Assembly (NCBI GenBank): GCA_910588155.1
Contig: CAJUPB010000001.1
Location: forward strand, 62,001 to 126,000
DNA from: an uncultured Christensenellaceae bacterium
Lineage (GTDB): Bacteria > Bacillota > Clostridia > Christensenellales > Pumilibacteraceae
Length of the DNA stretch: 64,000 bases
Direction: 5' to 3'
A model generated the notes under the pieces. It did not search any database. It was not told where the DNA came from and saw only the letters and a list, made by a program, of their open reading frames with translations. Made by a program: the position numbers and the translations under genes. This document shows positions 53,144-60,468 of this stretch, piece after piece (within the stretch, counting starts at the first letter, position 1; every line of letters starts with the position of its first letter).

Positions 53144-53872
53144 ATGGTAATCAATATTGACGAGAATATGAATTTTCAAATGCTCAATAAAAGAATACGA
53201 GATGCGGTAGATAAAGAAACTGTTTTGAACGGTTGTATCGGTCAACGCTATATAGGCACGGGGGTATCGGATAAAAAGATAGTCATAAACGGTACTCCCG
53301 GCAACGCATTGGGCGCGTATCTTAACGGTGGCGAGATCTATGTCTATGCTAACGCGCAGGACGCTACGGGCGACACTATGAACAGCGGTACGATAGTTAT
53401 ACACGGTAATGCCGGCGACGCTACCGGTTACGCTATGCGCGGCGGTAAAATTTATGTTCACGGCAATACAGGCTACCGTGCAGGTATTCATATGAAAGCG
53501 TATATGGAATACAAGCCGGTCATCGTAATAGGCGGTCGAGCGGGATCGTTTCTTGGGGAATATCAGGCGGGGGGAATTATCGTCGTACTCGGTCAAAATG
53601 ACGACGGTTTGCCTATAATAAACAATTTTTGCGGTACGGGTATGCACGGCGGTAAAATATATTTACGCTGTAAAAGTTTGCCACATAGAATTCCGTCGCA
53701 AGTGCGCGCCGAAAAGTTATGCGGCAACAAAGATACTGAGCTGATAGGAATAATAGATGACTATTGCAAATATTTTGATGATATGAACGCCGACCATTTG
53801 CTCGACGCCGACTATTTTGTGCTGACGCCGAACAGCGAAAATCCGTATAAACGTATGTACACCGATAATTGA
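53144..53872 (+). CDS. Glutamate synthase GXGXG (structural) subunit
   Basis: This 242-residue protein is a right-handed beta-helix built of repeated G-x-x-G-x-x-x-G turns (GNALGAYLNGGEIYVYANAQ, GNAGDATGYAMRGGKIYVHG, GRAGSFLGEYQAGG). It corresponds to the C-terminal GltB domain, which supports the FMN and glutaminase domains. It completes the split enzyme. I start at ATG 53144, two bases after the preceding stop. Confidence 0.93.
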   Translation: MVINIDENMNFQMLNKRIRDAVDKETVLNGCIGQRYIGTGVSDKKIVINGTPGNALGAYLNGGEIYVYANAQDATGDTMNSGTIVIHGNAGDATGYAMRGGKIYVHGNTGYRAGIHMKAYMEYKPVIVIGGRAGSFLGEYQAGGIIVVLGQNDDGLPIINNFCGTGMHGGKIYLRCKSLPHRIPSQVRAEKLCGNKDTELIGIIDDYCKYFDDMNADHLLDADYFVLTPNSENPYKRMYTDN

Positions 53873-53876
53873 AAAG

Positions 53877-53905
53877 TTTACAAAATTTATTTTATGTGAT
53901 ATGAT
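53877..53905 (+). promoter_or_regulatory. Promoter of the LysR gene, apparently giving a leaderless mRNA
   Basis: TTTACA (53877-53882), 17 bases, TATGAT (53900-53905), with TGA before the -10 box. Transcription should begin about 53911-53913, which is the ATG at 53912. No Shine-Dalgarno sequence is present upstream. Confidence 0.65.
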
Positions 53906-53911
53906 ATGAGC

Positions 53912-54796
53912 ATGATTGATTTCGAATTATATAAGTTATTTTATACTGTGGCAAAATACGGCAGTCTGAGCAAGGCGGCGGAAGAACTGTTTATCTCACA
54001 GCCTGCGGCATCTCAGTCTATTAAACGATTGGAAGAATTGCTTGATACTCCGTTATTCAATCGTATGCATCACGGAATGGAGCTTTCCGCTCAGGGCGGA
54101 AAAATCATATTCGATGATGTAGAGCAAGCTATTAAGTTGCTTTATGGAGTGGAACAAAAGCTTGCCGCACTCAAACAGAATGCGACAGGCACGATACGCA
54201 TAGGTGCTTCGGAGACAATTTTTCAATACATTCTGTCAGAGAAAATCGTTAAATATAACAAGCTTTTTTCGCAAGTGAAAATCGAGCTTATATCCGATGT
54301 TTCACCTAAAATCTTTGCGCTTATGAAGAAGAATGAATGTGATATCGGTTTTGTTAACTTGCCGATTGCAGACGACGAAGATATTGTTATAGACAAGTCG
54401 ATAGTGTTTCTGAACGACATATTTATCGGCGGTGAACGGTTTTCCGAACTTAAAGGAAAAGAGTTGAGTGTGAGAGATTTGCAAAAATATCCGTTGTTGC
54501 TTATGGAAGAACATACGGTATCGCGTGAATCAGTAAACAACTACGGAGTGAGTCACGGCGTTAATTTTAAGCCTGCGGTTGAAGTAAACAGCTGGGGATT
54601 TATGAAAAAGCTCGTTATCGACGGTATGGGCATAGGCTGTATCCCACGCGAGTATGCATTGAATAGGCTAAAAGAAGGCTCGCTGTTCGAGCTAAATGTA
54701 ATTCCTTCCTTGCCGGTACGTTCGGTAGGAATGGCACTCCCGAAAAACGTAAATATGACATTTGCGTTGCAGTCGTTTATCAATCTTTTTTTATGA
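53912..54796 (+). CDS. LysR-family transcriptional regulator
   Basis: This 294-residue regulator has an N-terminal winged helix (about 1-60: FYTVAKYGSLSKAAEELFIS, QPAASQSIKRLE) and a periplasmic-binding-like effector domain. Two ATGs are possible, 53906 and 53912; the second is preferred because the promoter -10 box ends at 53905 and the first would lie upstream of the transcript start. Position behind the glutamate synthase genes suggests a GltC-like role in controlling them; the effector is unknown. A strong terminator follows at 54887. Confidence 0.92.
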   Translation: MIDFELYKLFYTVAKYGSLSKAAEELFISQPAASQSIKRLEELLDTPLFNRMHHGMELSAQGGKIIFDDVEQAIKLLYGVEQKLAALKQNATGTIRIGASETIFQYILSEKIVKYNKLFSQVKIELISDVSPKIFALMKKNECDIGFVNLPIADDEDIVIDKSIVFLNDIFIGGERFSELKGKELSVRDLQKYPLLLMEEHTVSRESVNNYGVSHGVNFKPAVEVNSWGFMKKLVIDGMGIGCIPREYALNRLKEGSLFELNVIPSLPVRSVGMALPKNVNMTFALQSFINLFL

Positions 54797-54886
54797 GAAT
54801 GAAATAAGAATGTACTTTGATTGAAATTATTCAAGCGTTTAATCTGTCTTCTGATAAATAGGCAGAAAACAACTTAATAAACGGTT

Positions 54887-54918
54887 AAAGGGAGTCGGAA
54901 CTTACTGACTTCCTTTTT
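54887..54918 (+). terminator. Terminator after the LysR gene
   Basis: AAAGGGAGTC (54887-54896) pairs with GACTTCCTTT (54907-54916), one G-T, followed by further T. It marks the end of the nitrogen module. Confidence 0.85.
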
Positions 54919-54971
54919 CGTGCGCCGAATATTAAAATCAGATAAAATTTTCAATTGACCGTCAACTTTTA

Positions 54972-55140
54972 GTGTTTTCAAGCGCTTTATTATGGAGGGA
55001 AAATTTGTAAGGATACCCAACCAAAATGTGATTTTCGTGGCTTATATATGGGGAAGCAAAAATTAGAATTTGGTGAAATTTAATAACAGGCAGTGAACTT
55101 TGGTGATTTTAATGGCTTTATTATAGAGGGAAAAATTATT
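54972..55140 (+). repeat. Three imperfect direct repeats of about 36 nt (iteron-like)
   Basis: Copies begin at 54972, 55028 and 55103. They share GTGnTTTT, then a GGCTTTATTATGGAGGG-like core and AAAATT. Copies 1 and 3 are closest (TTTATTATGGAGGG versus TTTATTATAGAGGG). Spacing is 56 and 75 bases. The rest of the 54919-55296 gap is AT-rich, without a long reading frame; two minimal ORFs, ATGCCGTAG and ATGCGCTAA, flank a strong AGGAGGTGG ribosome-site-like string at 55214-55222. Confidence 0.65.
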
Positions 55141-55296
55141 TTTCTAAAATGCCCTTACAATAGGGACGAAATTTAGTATTAGTAAGTGAAGGACAAAATT
55201 TAATTATGCCGTAGAGGAGGTGGTGCTTATGCGCTAACAGTAGACTTGCAAGCGGTCTTAAAATGCTTGTAACAAATAAAACTTTATGGAGGAACA

Positions 55297-56007
55297 ATGG
55301 AACAAAAACAATTAAAGCAGTTTACTTTCTACGACTTGTATTGGGATTTAATTAAGCAATCGGACGACTCTTCGGCAGGGCGTATGGTGCGGAATATTTG
55401 TCAGTATATGTTTACCGATGACGAAGTAACCGAGCCGCAAGACGACAAAGAAAACTTCTTTTGGAGTAACATAGTGGACTTGTTGGAAGAAGATAAACAA
55501 ATCGAATTGAGCGGCAAACAACCGAAAAATCTCAATGCTAAAATGCGGCACTTTACGTTCGTGGATACATACTACAAAGCAATCAAGCTGATGAGCGAAG
55601 CGGAGAGCGGACAGTATGTAAAGGCAATCTGCGAGTATATGTTCAACGGCACGGAACGGAAATTAAAATCGCCTGTGGACGCATATTTCGCACTTGCCAA
55701 ACGGAAGTTGGAACTGTCAAGAACGCGCAAGAAAATCGGCGCGGTAGGCGGTAAGCAAGAGCGCGTAAAGGTAACGGACGATCAAGTGGAAGTTATAACG
55801 AATACGGATTGCGGCGTATCGTTCGACGAGTTTATGCGAATGCACCCGAACGTAGAAAACGACTTGTATGCTTCGCGGCAGCACCTACTTAACGGAATAG
55901 ATTGGGCGTGGTTGGACGTCGGTATGGATAATCACCCCGAATGGAAAAGATGTAACAGCTTGTATCAACTGTTAGTCCATTACAAGGAAATAACGAGAGA
56001 TGTGTAG
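55297..56007 (+). CDS. Tandem DUF6291-like protein of mobile-element type
   Basis: This 236-residue protein contains two related blocks, about 9-68 (FTFYDLYWDLIK ... VRNICQYMFTDDE) and about 86-150 (FTFVDTYYKAIK ... VKAICEYMFNGTE). Each resembles the DUF6291 domain common at the front of phage and plasmid replication-organiser proteins. A basic segment RTRKKIGAVGGK follows the second, then a unique C-terminal 70 residues. Function unknown. GGAGGAAC precedes the ATG. It lies downstream of the direct repeats and opens the accessory region. Confidence 0.7.
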   Translation: MEQKQLKQFTFYDLYWDLIKQSDDSSAGRMVRNICQYMFTDDEVTEPQDDKENFFWSNIVDLLEEDKQIELSGKQPKNLNAKMRHFTFVDTYYKAIKLMSEAESGQYVKAICEYMFNGTERKLKSPVDAYFALAKRKLELSRTRKKIGAVGGKQERVKVTDDQVEVITNTDCGVSFDEFMRMHPNVENDLYASRQHLLNGIDWAWLDVGMDNHPEWKRCNSLYQLLVHYKEITRDV

Positions 56008-56158
56008 ACGGAGCAAAAGCGGAAGCAAATAGGGAGCTAATAACGCGAGAAAGGAAGCAGGGTTAGATATTCTTAGGGACACAAATGCAACATCATCATA
56101 ATTAACGCTAATAGCAAGTTCGTAAAAGTAAGTAACGAAAAAATCTAATGATAAGTTC

Positions 56159-56195
56159 AAAAGTTAGAATGGCGTAAGGCTGTTCTAACTTTTTT
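56159..56195 (+). terminator. Terminator after the DUF6291-like gene
   Basis: AAAAGTTAGAA (56159-56169) pairs with TTCTAACTTTT (56183-56193) around a 13-nt loop, ending in a T-run. The 150-nt stretch between gene and terminator has no recognisable gene. Confidence 0.85.
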
Positions 56196-56205
56196 GATGC
56201 AAGTA

Positions 56206-56234
56206 TTGACCTTGATGTAAAAAAATGCTATAAT
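56206..56234 (+). promoter_or_regulatory. Promoter of the DUF2971 gene
   Basis: TTGACC (56206-56211), 17 bases, TATAAT (56229-56234) with TGC before the -10 box. The leader is about 80 nt. Confidence 0.85.
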
Positions 56235-56268
56235 AAGCTATCGGAAAAGAAAGTCAGTCCAAACGCAA

Positions 56269-56294
56269 GTTTGAGTATAATGCGCGGCTCAAAC
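56269..56294 (+). other. Leader hairpin of the DUF2971 gene
   Basis: GTTTGAG (56269-56275) pairs with CTCAAAC (56288-56294) around 12 nt, inside the 5' leader. Possible regulatory structure; no ligand class recognised. Confidence 0.4.
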
Positions 56295-56323
56295 AGTACA
56301 AGGAAGAATGTGCAAGGTAGTCA

Positions 56324-57346
56324 ATGGAGAATAGTTTTATGAATTCAGAAGAAAGAAAAGTGTTTTGGGATGCACTGCGTGCGCTTGATGGGCAAAATCG
56401 AGAAGCTGATTTTCAAAAGTTAAAAGCAACAATTAAGTATCCTACATTTATCTATCGATATCGCCCTATTACGGTAAATAATATAGATGCGTTGCAAAAC
56501 AATAAACTGTATTTTTCACGCTCAAGTTATTATGACGATCCATTTGATACTTATTTGCACATTGACTATAAAAGTATCTATCAGCAATTAATAAGCACGG
56601 AAAACTCTAAGGAAGCTGCCGTTGGAATTTTCAAGCAGATTTGTGTGCAAAAAGGTGTGGATGGAAAAATAATCGAAAGTAAAATTAAGGAAATCAATCA
56701 AACTTCCACAGAACAGTTTTTTAACGTTTTAGTGTCTTTTTTGACAAGTGAGATACAACCGCTTATACGCAACACATCAATGTCCGTGTGCTTTTCTGAA
56801 AGTGGATTGAATGAAACTATGTGGTTAAAATATGCCGACCAATATAAAGGCTTTTGTTTGGTATATAGTTTGCAAGATGATGAAAAGCTTTTATGCGGCA
56901 AGCAAGATAAATGTCAAAATTGCGGGATAAACAAATTTGGAACGCCATTGTATCCTATGTATTATTCCGAAATAAGATATGATGCAACAAAGTATGCTTA
57001 CAATTTAGCTCATGAATATTTTTTAAGGCATGTTTATCCCGATATGTCTGCAGAAGAAGTGTTGTCGCAATTCAATCCTTGTGTTTGGGAAAAAGAAAAA
57101 GTTACACTTATAAAATCTAAATGTCATGAGTATGATGCCGAGTGGAGAATGATATTACCCTGCTTAATGAAAGAGCCAGTGATGCGTGAGTGGATTCCTT
57201 ACGGCATTATATTGGGGCTGAAAATCAGCGAAAACGATAAGTGTATAGTTATTTCTTCTGCAAAACGTGCAGGTATCAAACATATATATCAATCCGTTAT
57301 AGATATCAATGGGGGATTGGGGATGATTGAAATTACAAAAGATTAG
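56324..57346 (+). CDS. DUF2971-domain protein
   Basis: This 340-residue protein fits DUF2971: YRYRPI near the start, LYFSRSSYYDDPFDTYLH, SVCFSESGLNETMWLKYADQYKGFCLVYSL in the middle (segments FSESG and MWLKYAD), and EWRMI near the end. A small CxxC pair, CQNCG, lies at about 199. The biochemical activity of the family is not known to me; it is frequently found near restriction and phage-defence genes. Start ATG 56324 has AAGGTAG upstream; an internal ATG at 56339 is an alternative. It has its own promoter and terminator, so it forms a single-gene unit. Confidence 0.82.
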   Translation: MENSFMNSEERKVFWDALRALDGQNREADFQKLKATIKYPTFIYRYRPITVNNIDALQNNKLYFSRSSYYDDPFDTYLHIDYKSIYQQLISTENSKEAAVGIFKQICVQKGVDGKIIESKIKEINQTSTEQFFNVLVSFLTSEIQPLIRNTSMSVCFSESGLNETMWLKYADQYKGFCLVYSLQDDEKLLCGKQDKCQNCGINKFGTPLYPMYYSEIRYDATKYAYNLAHEYFLRHVYPDMSAEEVLSQFNPCVWEKEKVTLIKSKCHEYDAEWRMILPCLMKEPVMREWIPYGIILGLKISENDKCIVISSAKRAGIKHIYQSVIDINGGLGMIEITKD

Positions 57347-57452
57347 CTGTTCTCGGTGATACCTTTAAGCATCACGAAAATCAATAGTAAGTTTGTAAAC
57401 AATATCGGCAACAAAACTGCAAAACGTATATCAATTAAATATTATTAACAAG

Positions 57453-57487
57453 GTCAGAGTAGTCGCAGGACTATTCCGACTTTTTGT
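57453..57487 (+). terminator. Terminator after the DUF2971 gene
   Basis: GTCAGAGTAGTC (57453-57464) pairs with GACTATTCCGAC (57469-57480), one mismatch and one G-T, around GCAG, followed by five T. Confidence 0.85.
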
Positions 57488-57556
57488 TTTAGTTTAGGGG
57501 CGAAAGAAATTGTCGAAAAGAGGGCGCAAACTCTATGAAAAAGCTGAAAAATATGT

Positions 57557-57562
57557 TATAAT
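57557..57562 (+). promoter_or_regulatory. Extended -10 element before hsdM
   Basis: TATAAT preceded by TGT lies 32 nt before the hsdM ATG. No good -35 hexamer is present at 17 bases, so the extended -10 may carry the promoter. AAGGAG precedes the start codon. Confidence 0.55.
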
Positions 57563-57594
57563 TACTTTGTATAAGCAAACGAAGGAGTTTACCT

Positions 57595-59160
57595 ATGGCG
57601 AACATGATAAAAGAGCAAGAACGCGAGGAATTGCACAAGGCGATTTGGAATATAGCTAACGACCTTCGCGGAAGCGTGGACGGTTGGGACTTTAAGCAAT
57701 ACGTTTTGGGTATTATGTTCTACCGCTACATATCCGAGAATATCACGAACTACATAAATGCCGACGAACACGCGGCAGGTAACAACGAATTTGATTATGC
57801 CGAGATTTCCGACGCGGAAGCGGAAGAAGCGCGTGCCGATATGGTAAAGACAAAAGGCTTTTTCATATTGCCGAGTCAACTTTTTTGCAATGTTCGCAAA
57901 GGCGCAAAGAACAACGATAATCTGAATGAAACGCTTGAAAAAGTTTTCAAAGCAATAGAAGGATCTGCGCAAGGCACCGAGAGTGAAGATGATTTCAAAG
58001 GCTTGTTCGACGATATAGACGTGAACAGCAACAAACTCGGTGCAACCGTAGGCAAACGCAACGAAAAACTTGTGAAGCTGCTTGATGGCATTGGCGATAT
58101 GAAGCTCGGCAACTATCAAGACAATACGATAGACGCTTTCGGCGACGCTTACGAATTTTTAATGGGTATGTACGCGAGCAACGCCGGCAAGAGCGGCGGC
58201 GAATATTATACGCCGCAAGAGGTGTCGGAACTCTTAACGCGCTTGACTATTGTCGGTAAAACTGAAGTGAACAAAGTGTACGATCCTGCTTGCGGAAGTG
58301 GCTCGCTACTTCTCAAATTTGCAAAGGTGCTTGGTAAGGATAAAGTGCGGCAAGGATTTTTCGGTCAAGAAATAAACCTGACAACTTATAACCTTTGCCG
58401 CATCAATATGTTTTTGCACGACATTGACTTTGATAAATTCAATATCGCCAACGAAGATACGCTTATATCACCGCAACATTGGGATGACGAGCCGTTTGAG
58501 GCGATCGTCAGCAATCCGCCATATTCAATCAAATGGGCGGGCGACAGCAATCCGCTACTTATAAACGATACGCGCTTTGCGCCGGCAGGAATACTTGCGC
58601 CCAAGAGTTATGCCGACCTTGCGTTTATAATGCACAGCCTTTCGTGGCTTGCTACAAACGGCACGGCGGCGATAGTTTGCTTTCCGGGAATATTCTATCG
58701 CGGCGGTGCGGAACAAAAGATACGCAAGTATCTGATTGACAATAACTATATAGATTGTATAATACAGTTGCCGAGCAATTTGTTTTTCGGGACAAGCATT
58801 TCCACTTGCATAATGGTGCTTAAAAAGAGTAAAACGACCAATGACGTGCTTTTTATCGACGCAAGTGCCGAGTATGTAAAAGTAACGAATAACAATAAGC
58901 TGACCGATGCGAATATAGAAAATATCTTGCGAATATTTACCAAGCGCAAAAAAGTCGATTATGTCGCAAGTGTGGTAGACAATTCCGTTATAGGCACAGA
59001 GAACGATTACAACCTTTCGGTAAGCACTTACGTTGCCAAAGAGGACACTCGTGAGAAGATAGACATTGATGAACTGAATAAGCAAATAGATGGGATTGTG
59101 GCGCGCGAAGAAGTCTTGCGGGCGGAGATTAAAAAGATAATCGGGGAGATTAAACTATGA
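57595..59160 (+). CDS. hsdM: Type I restriction-modification DNA methyltransferase HsdM
   Basis: This 521-residue adenine methyltransferase has an N-terminal HsdM_N helical domain (about 1-150) and the N6_Mtase core. The core shows GGEYYTPQEVSELL, the SAM motif DPACGSGSLLL, and the catalytic NPPYS. The C-terminal coiled coil (ELNKQIDGIVAREEVL) binds HsdS. With HsdS it methylates the host recognition sequence. It overlaps the next gene by ATGA, starting a coupled run of four genes. Confidence 0.97.
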   Translation: MANMIKEQEREELHKAIWNIANDLRGSVDGWDFKQYVLGIMFYRYISENITNYINADEHAAGNNEFDYAEISDAEAEEARADMVKTKGFFILPSQLFCNVRKGAKNNDNLNETLEKVFKAIEGSAQGTESEDDFKGLFDDIDVNSNKLGATVGKRNEKLVKLLDGIGDMKLGNYQDNTIDAFGDAYEFLMGMYASNAGKSGGEYYTPQEVSELLTRLTIVGKTEVNKVYDPACGSGSLLLKFAKVLGKDKVRQGFFGQEINLTTYNLCRINMFLHDIDFDKFNIANEDTLISPQHWDDEPFEAIVSNPPYSIKWAGDSNPLLINDTRFAPAGILAPKSYADLAFIMHSLSWLATNGTAAIVCFPGIFYRGGAEQKIRKYLIDNNYIDCIIQLPSNLFFGTSISTCIMVLKKSKTTNDVLFIDASAEYVKVTNNNKLTDANIENILRIFTKRKKVDYVASVVDNSVIGTENDYNLSVSTYVAKEDTREKIDIDELNKQIDGIVAREEVLRAEIKKIIGEIKL

Positions 59161-59807
59161 CCGATAAAGATAGATTAAAAGATTTGATTGATAATGCTAA
59201 AAAACCGAGCGTAAATGAATGGGTGTATAATGTTGAAGCATTTTTGGGCGATACGAAATCTTCCACCAAAGAAGCATCTACTCTAATAGAAAATATTAAA
59301 TTTCAAGGCGACGAGTTTCAATATTGTGCTAATTTAATTGCGTGGTTACGACAACTCTATAAACGTAAATATGATAATGTCGAAATACCACCCATTACAA
59401 AGCGAAATCAAATATTCGTTGCTATGATGTTTTCGGCGGATATGACAAGTATATACGAAAACGGCTATAAGCCCGTAATTCAGTCGTTGAATTATGCCGC
59501 TATGCGAATAGACGAAAAAGACTATACAGGCTCGATTATAGATGAAATCAAGTCTGAAATAACCGATTCCGTTGCGCTTATAGCAGACTTAACGGGTAAT
59601 CGTGGTGGCGTTTACTACGAAGCGGGTATCGCAAAAGGCTTGCAGTTATGTAATCATCCCATAAAGTTGGTGCTTACTTGTAAGCAAGATTATTTTGACG
59701 AAGAAAAAGTACACTTTGATGTAAGCGGCGACAAAATATTGCTTTATGAAAATGAAAGCGATCTAAAGGCTAAATTAACAAAGCTATTACAAACGATATT
59801 AAAGTAA
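59157..59807 (+). CDS. Nucleoside deoxyribosyltransferase/TIR-like domain protein
   Basis: This 216-residue protein has a helical N-terminal part (1-80) and a Rossmann-like C-terminal domain. That domain is close to a widespread uncharacterised family with FVAMMF near the start, RIDEKDYTGSIIDEI, LIADLTGNRGGVYYEAG with the likely catalytic Glu, LVLTCK and HFDVSG. The fold class includes nucleoside 2-deoxyribosyltransferases and TIR-like NAD enzymes. It is translationally coupled to hsdM (ATGA), inside the type I operon, so a nucleotide-based signalling or effector role in defence is an attractive inference only. Confidence 0.75.
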   Translation: MTDKDRLKDLIDNAKKPSVNEWVYNVEAFLGDTKSSTKEASTLIENIKFQGDEFQYCANLIAWLRQLYKRKYDNVEIPPITKRNQIFVAMMFSADMTSIYENGYKPVIQSLNYAAMRIDEKDYTGSIIDEIKSEITDSVALIADLTGNRGGVYYEAGIAKGLQLCNHPIKLVLTCKQDYFDEEKVHFDVSGDKILLYENESDLKAKLTKLLQTILK

Positions 59808-59820
59808 AAGGATTTTACTA

Positions 59821-60468
59821 ATGGCACAAAAACGGTTTGACGAATATTTTGCAAAGGTGGTTTTGGAGAAGTGTTTCCCCGAAAAGTTTTCCGATTTGCA
59901 AATATCGGACAAGCCCGATTTGAGACACGGTAATGACATCGGAATAGAAGTAACGAATTGTATGCCCAAAGAAGCGGTTGAGGCGTTTAATCTTTGGCAT
60001 AGAGCGGCAAAGCAAGGCGAACAAACGCCGCCGCGTATTTTGGAACGGTTGGAACAATTAAAAGATGCCGTACATCTTGAAGGCAATTCGCTTATATGGG
60101 AACAAGGCTCGTATGTGAACGACGATATAGACAATTCGCCCATAAAGGAGTTTATAAATGCTGTTGCAAACAAAGTTGAACGGTTGAATAGCGCAAATGC
60201 AAATTATGCTAGAATGAAAAACTATGACCTGTTTGTAAATTCATTTATTGATATATCTACGTTCAAACAAATTTATGCGTTATTGGCGAGAGTAAAGACG
60301 TTAAACGATAAGCCTAAAAAATTCGATAATATCTATCTTATTACGAGCAATCAAAAACTACTTGTGTTTGATACGGTAAATAACACTTTCAATATAAAGT
60401 ATTTGTACACTCACTTGGAATTTATGGCGAATATAGCAATCGGACTGTACAAAGGAGATAAGCAATGA
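59821..60468 (+). CDS. Uncharacterised protein, possible PD-(D/E)xK-like fold
   Basis: I do not recognise this 215-residue protein. Near the N terminus DKPDLRHGNDIGIEVTN (D33, E43) resembles a PD-(D/E)xK core, but the expected Lys after the Glu is replaced by Thr (EVT), so activity is doubtful. The rest is mixed helix and strand with a late IYLITSNQKLLVFD strand pair. It lies 13 nt after its upstream neighbour and overlaps hsdS by ATGA, so it is co-translated within the restriction operon. Confidence 0.6.
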   Translation: MAQKRFDEYFAKVVLEKCFPEKFSDLQISDKPDLRHGNDIGIEVTNCMPKEAVEAFNLWHRAAKQGEQTPPRILERLEQLKDAVHLEGNSLIWEQGSYVNDDIDNSPIKEFINAVANKVERLNSANANYARMKNYDLFVNSFIDISTFKQIYALLARVKTLNDKPKKFDNIYLITSNQKLLVFDTVNNTFNIKYLYTHLEFMANIAIGLYKGDKQ

